Below are positions 7,535 to 12,376 of a stretch of 12,376 bases of DNA, piece by piece (within the stretch, counting starts at the first letter, position 1; each line of letters starts with the position of its first letter). The DNA is taken from NCBI GenBank assembly GCA_021826035.1, contig JAKBBE010000077.1:1-12376 (forward strand), given 5' to 3'. Under the pieces are notes generated by a model. It saw nothing but the letters and a program-made list of their open reading frames with translations, was not told where the DNA came from and did not search any database. This DNA comes from Pseudomonadota bacterium. Lineage in GTDB: Bacteria; Pseudomonadota; Gammaproteobacteria; Steroidobacterales; Steroidobacteraceae. The position numbers and the translations under genes were made by a program.

Positions 7535-9613
7535 TCACGCCGCGACGCGCATCGATGCGACGCGAATCAGACCTGGGACATCGAGAATGAGCGACACCGA
7601 CCCGTCCCCGAGGATGGTCGCGCCGGAGATTCCCTCGATGTGCCCGTAATTTGTTTCCAGCGACTTGATGACGACCTGCTGCTGGCCGAGCAGATCGTCG
7701 ACGAACAGCCCGGCCCGGCAGCCGTCGCCTTCGGCGACGACCACGAGCCCCTCATGCAGCTCGTGGGTGCGTGGCGCGATCCCAAACAGCTCGTGCAGGC
7801 GAATGATCGGCAGGTAATCGCCGCGGAACGAGAACACCTCGCCCTTGCCACTCAAGCGGCTGACGTTGCCGTCTTTCAGCTGCATCGATTCGACGATGGA
7901 GATGAGCGGCACAATGTACGTTTCGCTGCCGACGGCGACCGATTGGCCGTCGACGATCGCGAGCGTCAGCGGTAGCGTGATCGTGAAGCGCGAGCCGCGG
8001 CCAGATTCGCTATTCACCTCGATCTTGCCGCCGAGGGATTTCACGTTGCGGCGCACGACGTCCATGCCGACGCCACGGCCGGAAACATCCGTGGTCTTCT
8101 CAGCCGTGGAAAACCCGGGCAGAAAGATGAGCTCGTAGATCTCGGCGTCCGAGAGCGTGTCATTCGCACCGATCAGACCGCGCGAGCGGGCTTTGGCAAG
8201 GATGCGTTCCTTGTCGAGACCGCCACCGTCGTCGCTGACTTCGACGGCGATATTGCCGCCGCGATGGGCGGCATCCAGGTGCACGGTGCCGGCAGCGGGT
8301 TTGCGTGCCGCGATGCGTTTCTCGGGTGGCTCAATGCCGTGATCGATGCAATTGCGAACCAGGTGCACGAGCGGATCGCCGATCTTCTCGAGCACCGTCT
8401 TGTCGAGTTCGGTCTGCTCGCCGGTGAGTTTCAGCTCGATCTGCTTGCCGAGTCGATGCGCCAGATCGCGCACCATGCGCGGGAAGCGGCTGAAGACGAA
8501 GCTGATCGGCAGCATGCGCACGCGCATGACGCTTTCCTGCAGCTCGCGCATGTTGCGCTCGAGCTGTCCGAGGCCGGCGCGCAGCTGTTCGGCCTGTGGT
8601 CCTTCGAACTGTCCGCCGAGTTGGCTGAGCATCGCCTGCGTGATGACGAGTTCGCCGACGGTATTCATCAGCTCGTCGATCTTGTCGACGCTGACGCGGA
8701 TCGAGCCCGAATCACTCGGCGCGCCCGGGCCGGACTCCGCCTTGGCGGCGCTCTCGCTGCGCGGTGCAGCAGCCGGTGCCGGTACGCTGGCCGCGGGCGC
8801 CGATTCTGCTGCGGTGGGCGGTGCCGCGGGAGGTTCGGCGGCGAGGGTCTCGACAACCAGTTCGGTCGGCTCGGGGGTTGGCGCGGCGGCGGGCGCATCG
8901 CCCAGCCGCTCAATCGCGAGGTCGCAGTCGCCCTCGGCCCAATCGAAGACCTGCCGGATCGCCTCCTCGGCGATCTCGCCCGGCAGTTCGAGCGTCCAGG
9001 CGAGGTGACAGTCCTGCGGTTCGATGTCGGCGAGCGGCGGCAGGTTTTGGGCGTCGATCTGCGTGCGCACCTCGCCGAGTTCGTGCAGTTCGCGCAGCAT
9101 GCGCAGTGGGTCGTTACCGCGCGCCATGAGCTCGCGAAACGGCCGGAAGCGCACCTGCCAGCGTGGCGGTGGGGCGGGACTTGCGGCCGTCGGCGCCGGC
9201 GCTGTCGCCGGCGGTGGCGCGTTCTTGGTCGCGATGATGACTTCGAGGTCGAACTGCAGGTCGGACACGCGCTGGGCGTCGATCGGCTGCTTGGCCTGGA
9301 CTGCGCGCAGCATCGCGCGCATGACATCGATGGACTTCAGCAGGGTGTCGGACACCTGATCGGTGACCCGCATGGTGCCGCTGCGCAGCTCATCGAGCAG
9401 AGTCTCGAGGCTGTGCGTGAACGAGGCGATTTCCGTGAACCCGAAGGTCGCACTGCCGCCTTTGATGGAGTGCGCCACGCGGAAGATCGTATTGATCAGT
9501 TCCGGATCCGGCGCACCGATGTCGAGTTTCAGCAGAGCCGCTTCCATGGCGTCCAGCGCCTCGAAGCTCTCTTCGAAGAATGCATCGTGGAATTGCGTCA
9601 GATCGACCGTCAT
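7535..9613 (-). CDS. cheA: Chemotaxis sensor histidine kinase CheA
   Basis: A 692-residue CheA with the full five-domain order. P1 (1-128) is a histidine phosphotransfer domain with A-H-S-I-K-G-G-S, where His48 is the phosphorylated residue. A Pro/Ala linker leads to a P2-like domain (about 151-238, R-W-Q-V-R-F...G-N-D-P-L-R-M-L-R-E-L) that should dock CheY. A second long Pro/Ala linker (239-300) precedes the P3 dimerisation helices (about 304-368, with D-E-L-M-N-T-V-G-E-L-V). P4, the ATP-binding domain, shows N-box N421/H425 (R-N-C-I-D-H-G), G1 D-D-G-G-G-L-D at 461-467, F-L-P-G-F at 497-501 and G2 G-R-G-V-G-M-D at 512-518. P5 (about 552-685) is the CheW-like coupling domain. All key residues are intact. 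The start at 9613 is chosen because the protein begins directly at P1, has GAGG seven bases upstream and overlaps the STAS stop. The frame is open to 9865, but that extension has no family resemblance. Confidence 0.97.
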   Translation of the reverse strand: MTVDLTQFHDAFFEESFEALDAMEAALLKLDIGAPDPELINTIFRVAHSIKGGSATFGFTEIASFTHSLETLLDELRSGTMRVTDQVSDTLLKSIDVMRAMLRAVQAKQPIDAQRVSDLQFDLEVIIATKNAPPPATAPAPTAASPAPPPRWQVRFRPFRELMARGNDPLRMLRELHELGEVRTQIDAQNLPPLADIEPQDCHLAWTLELPGEIAEEAIRQVFDWAEGDCDLAIERLGDAPAAAPTPEPTELVVETLAAEPPAAPPTAAESAPAASVPAPAAAPRSESAAKAESGPGAPSDSGSIRVSVDKIDELMNTVGELVITQAMLSQLGGQFEGPQAEQLRAGLGQLERNMRELQESVMRVRMLPISFVFSRFPRMVRDLAHRLGKQIELKLTGEQTELDKTVLEKIGDPLVHLVRNCIDHGIEPPEKRIAARKPAAGTVHLDAAHRGGNIAVEVSDDGGGLDKERILAKARSRGLIGANDTLSDAEIYELIFLPGFSTAEKTTDVSGRGVGMDVVRRNVKSLGGKIEVNSESGRGSRFTITLPLTLAIVDGQSVAVGSETYIVPLISIVESMQLKDGNVSRLSGKGEVFSFRGDYLPIIRLHELFGIAPRTHELHEGLVVVAEGDGCRAGLFVDDLLGQQQVVIKSLETNYGHIEGISGATILGDGSVSLILDVPGLIRVASMRVAA

Positions 9614-9984
9614 GAGGCTGCCTCGTTGAGCGCGAGCATCGTTTCCATGCCGAGCAGGCGAGCGGCCGAGTGCACGGCCGGGGAGGCGGACTGCCATTGC
9701 AGCGCCGCGCCGGCAAGGCGCCGGTCGCGCACGAACGCTGCCAGCAGCTGAAGCGCTGCCGTGTCGATCCGTTCGACGGCGGTGCCGTCCAAGGTCACGG
9801 TGCCGTCCTGAGGCAGCAGCGCACACAGGGCGCTCTTGAGCTCCCCGGCATCGGCCAAAGTGCATTCGGCTTTTAAAACCAAATGGTTACGCCGCTTGCT
9901 CTTGCCTCGCGGGGCAGCGGCAACGGCGGCCTGTCGGCCTCGCTTGGGTGAGCGGGCCGGTTTTGTGCGGGGGCGGAGGTTCAT
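9610..9984 (-). CDS. STAS-domain protein (anti-sigma-antagonist-like) coupled to cheA
   Basis: A 124-residue protein. Residues 1-34 are strongly basic (twelve Lys/Arg, plus Pro and Ala) and look disordered. Residues about 35-120 form a small STAS domain: a beta strand L-V-L-K-A-E-C-T-L, a helix A-D-A-G-E-L-K-S-A-L, the strand V-T-L-D-G-T, then E-R-I-D-T-A-A-L-Q-L-L. There, D74-T75 sits at the place of the Asp-Ser pair phosphorylated in SpoIIAA and of the Thr of MlaB. STAS proteins bind partners reversibly, sometimes under control by phosphorylation. Its partner here is unknown; CheA or a receptor are obvious candidates from position only. The stop overlaps the cheA start (ATGA), so the two are translationally coupled. 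No ribosome site precedes the ATG at 9984, which lies only 11 bases past a FliA-type -10 box. A start at TTG 9882, which would remove the basic tail, cannot be excluded. Confidence 0.8.
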   Translation of the reverse strand: MNLRPRTKPARSPKRGRQAAVAAAPRGKSKRRNHLVLKAECTLADAGELKSALCALLPQDGTVTLDGTAVERIDTAALQLLAAFVRDRRLAGAALQWQSASPAVHSAARLLGMETMLALNEAAS

Positions 9985-9995
9985 ATTCAGCGTAG

Positions 9996-10022
9996 CTATC
10001 GGCGTTCCGATGGCGCGCTTGA
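9996..10022 (-). promoter_or_regulatory. Candidate sigma-28 (FliA) promoter before the STAS-cheA operon
   Basis: On the minus strand TCAAGCGC (10022-10015) is followed by exactly 11 bases and GCCGATAG (10003-9996). The E. coli FliA consensus is TAAAGTTT-N11-GCCGATAA, and Pseudomonas-type sites often begin TCAAG. The -10 box matches 7 of 8, the -35 box keeps T-AAG, and the spacing is exact. It lies in the 46-bp gap between the DUF2802 stop and the STAS start, where a late flagellar/chemotaxis operon promoter is expected. The predicted transcription start, about 5-7 bases past the -10 box, is only a few bases before the ATG at 9984. The call is from motif and position only. Confidence 0.6.
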
Positions 10023-10030
10023 ACCCGGTG

Positions 10031-10453
10031 CTAGGAAACTTGACGCAGTTCCGGTAACGGCGGTCCGTGGAGCCGCTTCACCAGCTCAGCTTCAGCTCGT
10101 GTTAGGCCGCATCCGGAGACCAGTTCGTCGACCGCAGCGCCGCTGCGCGCCAGGCGGATGGCGATCTGGTACCCCTGCTGGCCGGCCGGCGCGTTCGAGG
10201 CACGGACCTGCGGTTGCTCGAGCCGTTCGGCCAGCTGGCCGAGGCGCTGGTCGGCCGAGTCGAGCCGCGCCGCGAGTGCGGCCAGCTGCTCGGTGAGCGC
10301 GCGGTTCTGGGCGAGGATGGTTTCGGTCTGCTCGCGCGCCGAGCGCCGCCAGGCGGTGAAGGTCACGGCCGCCACCGCAAAGGAGAACACCAGGAATACC
10401 GCCCGCCCCAGGATCAGGAAAAAATCGATGTTCGGCAGATTCATGACGGCCAT
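10031..10453 (-). CDS. DUF2802-family membrane/coiled-coil protein of the flagellar-chemotaxis locus
   Basis: A 140-residue protein starting MAVMNLPNIDFF. One hydrophobic segment (about 8-32) is followed by a basic W-R-R-S and then by a helical region (about 40-80), rich in Gln, Leu, Ala and Glu with heptad-like spacing, probably a coiled coil. The C-terminal part (about 95-135) has Y-Q-I-A-I-R-L-A-R-S-G-A, D-E-L-V and C-G-L-T-R-A-E-A-E-L-V-K-R-L-H-G. I recognise this as DUF2802, a family often found at the end of the motC-motD-parA-cheW cluster in Pseudomonas and its relatives. The D-E-L-V...C-G-L-T-R-A-E-A-E-L part looks like a helix-turn-helix or a small helical bundle. No biochemical role can be read from sequence; an inner-membrane scaffold or adaptor at the flagellar pole would fit the context. 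The open frame extends upstream to 10537, but the AGGAG site favours 10453. Confidence 0.8.
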   Translation of the reverse strand: MAVMNLPNIDFFLILGRAVFLVFSFAVAAVTFTAWRRSAREQTETILAQNRALTEQLAALAARLDSADQRLGQLAERLEQPQVRASNAPAGQQGYQIAIRLARSGAAVDELVSGCGLTRAEAELVKRLHGPPLPELRQVS

Positions 10454-10461
10454 GGCCGTAA

Positions 10462-10466
10462 CTCCT
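10462..10466 (-). promoter_or_regulatory. Ribosome binding site AGGAG fixing the DUF2802 gene start
   Basis: On the minus strand AGGAG is followed by eight bases and then ATG at 10453. This picks residue M-A-V-M-N-L-P as the start over an in-frame ATG at 10537, which would overlap the end of motD's surroundings with no such site, and over the ATG at 10444, which would be 17 bases away. Confidence 0.7.
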
Positions 10467-10486
10467 GTGAAGTCGGTCACAAAACC

Positions 10487-10526
10487 CCTGCCGGCAGGAC
10501 CCACAGCGACGGAAAACCGCCGCGGT
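10487..10526 (-). repeat. Two short GC-rich inverted repeats between motD and the DUF2802 gene
   Basis: The 84-bp gap between motD and the next gene holds two small dyads. One is ACCGC-G-GCGGT at 10516-10526, followed on the minus strand by TTTT. The other is the perfect 12-bp palindrome CCTGCCGGCAGG at 10487-10498, followed two bases later by TTTT. Each is followed by only four U residues and each stem is short (4-5 bp), so neither is a convincing intrinsic terminator. They could slow or partly end transcription after motD. The rest of the gap shows only the AGGAG site for the downstream gene. Confidence 0.3.
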
Positions 10527-10537
10527 CGCGCAGGCAC

Positions 10538-11401
10538 TTAGTTCACAGGTGCAGCTTCCGTGCCAGTGCCGCCGTGGGCCGCGTGCGGCAGCCAGGCGGG
10601 ATCGGCGTGCCGACGCAGGTGGTTGGCCAAAATGACGACGACGACCCGACGGTTCGCTTCGCGACCGGCGGCCGTCTGGTTACTGGCAATCGGTCGTTGC
10701 GCGCCGAAGCCGATCACGGCCAGGCGGCTCGCAGTGACGCCGTGGGCGGAGAGAATGTGCACCACGCTGCCCGCGCGGGCCGCCGACAATTCCCAGTTCG
10801 AGGCGAATTGGACCGTGCGGATCGGCACGTTATCGGTGAACCCCTCGACACGCACCGGGTTCGGGTAGCGCTGCAGGACATCCGCCAAGTGCGTGATCGC
10901 TGCCACGGCGTTGGGCGAGAGGCGCGCGCTGCCGCTCGGGAACAGCAGATCGGTACTGAACTGCACCTCGATCATCCCCGCTGCACGATGCATCATTACC
11001 AGGTGACGGTGCATCAGCGCACCCATCGCATTGTCGACCCCCGCGGCGATGCGGCCGAGGAACGGATCGTGCACGGGTGCAGGCGTGGGGCGAGCTTTGA
11101 GCGGAGCTAGTGGCGGATGCTTCGGGATCCGCGTCGGCACCACATGCGTGCCTGGCACGGCGCCCGGCATGGTGCCCGGGCCGATCTGCGTCCGACCGAT
11201 CTGGATGGGGGTCAGCGAGCGCGGCTGACCGCGAAATGCCGCATACAAAGAGTTCGACAGGACCCGGTACTTGCCGGCATTTACCGAGGAGATCGAATAC
11301 ATCACCACGAAGAACGCGAGCAGCAGCGTCAGCAGATCACCGTACGGGATCGCCCAGCGCTCGTGATTGGTATGTTCTTCGTGACGGCGGATTCTGCGCA
11401 T
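10538..11401 (-). CDS. motD: Flagellar motor protein MotD (MotB/OmpA family)
   Basis: This 287-residue protein is the peptidoglycan-anchored stator subunit. A short basic N-terminus leads into P-Y-G-D-L-L-T-L-L-L-A-F, in which Asp22 is the expected proton-carrying aspartate at the start of the single membrane helix (about 18-38). The plug/linker region (about 60-112) is rich in Pro and Gly. The C-terminal OmpA-like domain (about 143-260) contains the F-T-D-N motif (Asp190), N-W-E-L-S-A-A-R-A at 202-210 and R-E-A-N-R-R-V near 247, all typical peptidoglycan-binding elements. The last 25 residues form a low-complexity tail rich in His, Gly and Ala. The start at 11401 has GAGGGG six bases upstream. 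It follows motC by 10 bp, as in Pseudomonas motCD. The sequence S-S-V-N-A-G-K-Y-R-V-L after the membrane helix is the reason I prefer MotD over MotB. Confidence 0.93.
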   Translation of the reverse strand: MRRIRRHEEHTNHERWAIPYGDLLTLLLAFFVVMYSISSVNAGKYRVLSNSLYAAFRGQPRSLTPIQIGRTQIGPGTMPGAVPGTHVVPTRIPKHPPLAPLKARPTPAPVHDPFLGRIAAGVDNAMGALMHRHLVMMHRAAGMIEVQFSTDLLFPSGSARLSPNAVAAITHLADVLQRYPNPVRVEGFTDNVPIRTVQFASNWELSAARAGSVVHILSAHGVTASRLAVIGFGAQRPIASNQTAAGREANRRVVVVILANHLRRHADPAWLPHAAHGGTGTEAAPVN

Positions 11402-11411
11402 TGGACGCCCC

Positions 11412-12152
11412 TCAGTGCAGATAGCCTTGCAGCTTCGTTTCGATGGCCCGCGGATTCTCCCCCTGCGCGATCGCCAGCATGCCGTCGATGATCATTTCGC
11501 GGAACTGGGTCTGGCGGTGGATGATGCCTTTGAGCTTGGCGGAGACGGGCAGAAGAAAGAGGTTGGCGAAACTGATGCCGTACACGGTGGCGGTGAACGC
11601 CGCGGCAATGCCGTGACCGAGACGAGCCGGATCGGTCAGATTCTGCAGCACGGCCATCAGGCCGAGCACCGCGCCGATGATCCCGAGTGTCGGGGCGTAG
11701 GTTCCGGCGCTCTCGAACACCTTGGCCGCCGTGATGTCGGCATGCTCGCGCATGTTCACGTCGACGTACAGGGTATTGCTGATGTTCTCCGGCTCGCTAC
11801 CGTCGACGACCATCTGCAGCGCCTTGCGGGTGAACTCGTCCTGCTCCTCCTCGATCAGCGGTTCGAGCCCGAGCAGACCCTGTTTGCGGGCGGTCTGGCT
11901 CCATTGCAGGATTTTCTCAATGAGATGATGCCCGTCGCGCGGCGGCGGGCGCATGACCCAGGGAAAGATGCTCAGTGCGCGGCGCATCACCGGCAGGGGC
12001 GTCTGGACGCAGATCGCGGCGATCGTCCCGCCGCCGACCACCACCAGCGCCTCGAGCGATACCAATGCCATCACGCCCGCGCCGCGCAACAATGCGCCGA
12101 CGAGCACAGCGTTGACGGCGAGCACCAGTCCGATGATGCTCAGGATGTCCAT
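11412..12152 (-). CDS. motC: Flagellar motor stator protein MotC (MotA family)
   Basis: This 246-residue protein is the MotA-type stator subunit that pairs with the MotB-like product of the next gene to form a proton channel around the flagellar rotor. Four hydrophobic segments are visible, at about residues 3-22, 28-49, 148-170 and 180-204, with a large cytoplasmic loop between the second and third. The motif T-Y-A-P-T-L-G-I-I-G around Pro154, and Pro202 after the fourth segment, match the conserved prolines of MotA. R89 and E97 in the loop keep the eight-residue spacing of the rotor-contacting Arg90/Glu98 pair of E. coli MotA. Length, lack of a long tail and linkage to a MotD-like gene favour MotC over classical MotA. 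The start at 12152 has AAGG seven bases upstream. The motD start follows 10 bp after the stop, so the stator pair is one unit. Family assignment is firm; the choice of motC over motA as a name is less so. Confidence 0.93.
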   Translation of the reverse strand: MDILSIIGLVLAVNAVLVGALLRGAGVMALVSLEALVVVGGGTIAAICVQTPLPVMRRALSIFPWVMRPPPRDGHHLIEKILQWSQTARKQGLLGLEPLIEEEQDEFTRKALQMVVDGSEPENISNTLYVDVNMREHADITAAKVFESAGTYAPTLGIIGAVLGLMAVLQNLTDPARLGHGIAAAFTATVYGISFANLFLLPVSAKLKGIIHRQTQFREMIIDGMLAIAQGENPRAIETKLQGYLH

Positions 12153-12161
12153 CGTCCCACC

Positions 12162-12376
12162 TTACATGCCGAGACCCGACAGCAGGGCATCCACGTCGGT
12201 CTGCGCAGATGCGACTTCTCCTCGGGTCACACCGGGAACCACCGGGCCAAAGCCGCTGCTGTTCGATTCGCCGAGCGTCGCATGTTCGACCGTGCCGCCA
12301 GAGAGCGCGGTCAGATCGCTGAGCGTGCGCTCGAGCTCCTCGACCAGTTTGATGACGCTGCGGATGATTTGCCCGG
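12162..12376 (-). CDS. cheZ: CheZ, CheY-P phosphatase (C-terminal 70 residues, 5' end outside window)
   Basis: This is the 3' end of a gene that enters from the right edge. The visible protein begins GQIIRSVIKLVEELE and ends DVDALLSGLGM. In CheZ the catalytic pair is an Asp and a Gln four residues later, inside a D-L-T-G-Q-type motif on the long helical hairpin. The Gln visible here, in G-Q-I-I, matches that glutamine, so the Asp would lie just beyond the window edge. The acidic, Leu-rich C-terminal tail resembles the CheY-binding tail of CheZ (family knowledge), joined by a flexible Gly/Ser-rich linker. CheZ dephosphorylates CheY-P in the cytoplasm and ends the motor signal. The TAA stop is followed 9 bp later by the motC start, and the AAGG ribosome site of motC overlaps the stop, so the two genes are probably co-transcribed. 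Identification rests on both ends of the fragment agreeing with CheZ and on the motor neighbours. Confidence 0.88.
   Translation of the reverse strand, partial: GQIIRSVIKLVEELERTLSDLTALSGGTVEHATLGESNSSGFGPVVPGVTRGEVASAQTDVDALLSGLGM

Noticed and set aside
8264..9751. Open frame of 495 codons on the plus strand, opposite cheA
   Set aside because: CheA is complete with every catalytic box on the other strand; the plus-strand product is low-complexity with no ribosome site that I can see.
9614..9865. Upstream extension of cheA to an ATG at 9865
   Set aside because: It would overlap almost all of the STAS domain in another frame, has no CheA-like sequence, and the ATG at 9613 gives a canonical P1 start with a ribosome site.
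9998..10011. Inverted repeat ATCGG-aacg-CCGAT before the STAS gene as a terminator
   Set aside because: The stem is only 5 bp with no U run, and it overlaps the proposed FliA -10 box, which explains the sequence better.
1..12376. Mobile elements, phage genes, CRISPR arrays, toxin-antitoxin or defence genes
   Set aside because: No such coding pattern, direct-repeat array or terminal inverted repeats were seen; base composition and codon style look uniform along the window.

Overview
The window is a chemotaxis and flagellar-motor locus from a GC-rich, polarly flagellated type of proteobacterium. All eleven genes lie on the minus strand, so transcription runs from position 12376 towards 1. MotC/MotD-type stators, a DUF2802 protein next to them and CheZ point to a gammaproteobacterium. 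Tandem 36-heptad-like receptors beside a STAS protein and CheA are compatible with Xanthomonadales or Nevskiales relatives. That placement is inference from gene content and order, not a database match.

Layout in transcription order: cheZ (only its 3' end, 12162-12376), motC (11412-12152), motD (10538-11401), a DUF2802 membrane/coiled-coil protein (10031-10453), a 46-bp gap with a good candidate sigma-28 (FliA) promoter, a STAS-domain protein (9610-9984), cheA (7535-9613), cheW (6980-7507), three consecutive methyl-accepting receptors (MCP-A 5580-6965, MCP-B 3053-5575, MCP-C 292-3000), and cheY (1-253, 3' end cut off by the window). Intergenic gaps are 4 to 84 bp and STAS/cheA overlap by ATGA. 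There is no mobile element, tRNA, rRNA or CRISPR array, and no gene-free stretch over 300 bp.

How the genes work together: the receptors set CheA kinase activity through CheW, CheA (His48) phosphorylates CheY (Asp52), CheZ removes the phosphate, and CheY-P acts on the flagellar switch, while MotC/MotD form a proton-driven stator. The right half resembles the cheZ-motC-motD-...-DUF2802 part of the Pseudomonas flagellar chemotaxis cluster, but without cheA, cheB or parA in the usual places. The left half is a separate STAS-cheA-cheW-mcp-mcp-mcp-cheY block with its own apparent promoter.

Most interesting points: (1) MCP-C has a PAS domain with two histidines and a tryptophan at the spacing I recall for the haem-binding PAS of Aer2, and neighbouring MCP-B has lost both histidines; (2) only MCP-C ends in a CheR-type tether, EWQEF; (3) MCP-A has almost no periplasmic part; (4) the FliA-type promoter sits so close to the STAS start that the mRNA would be nearly leaderless; (5) the STAS protein has a strongly basic tail and is translationally coupled to cheA.
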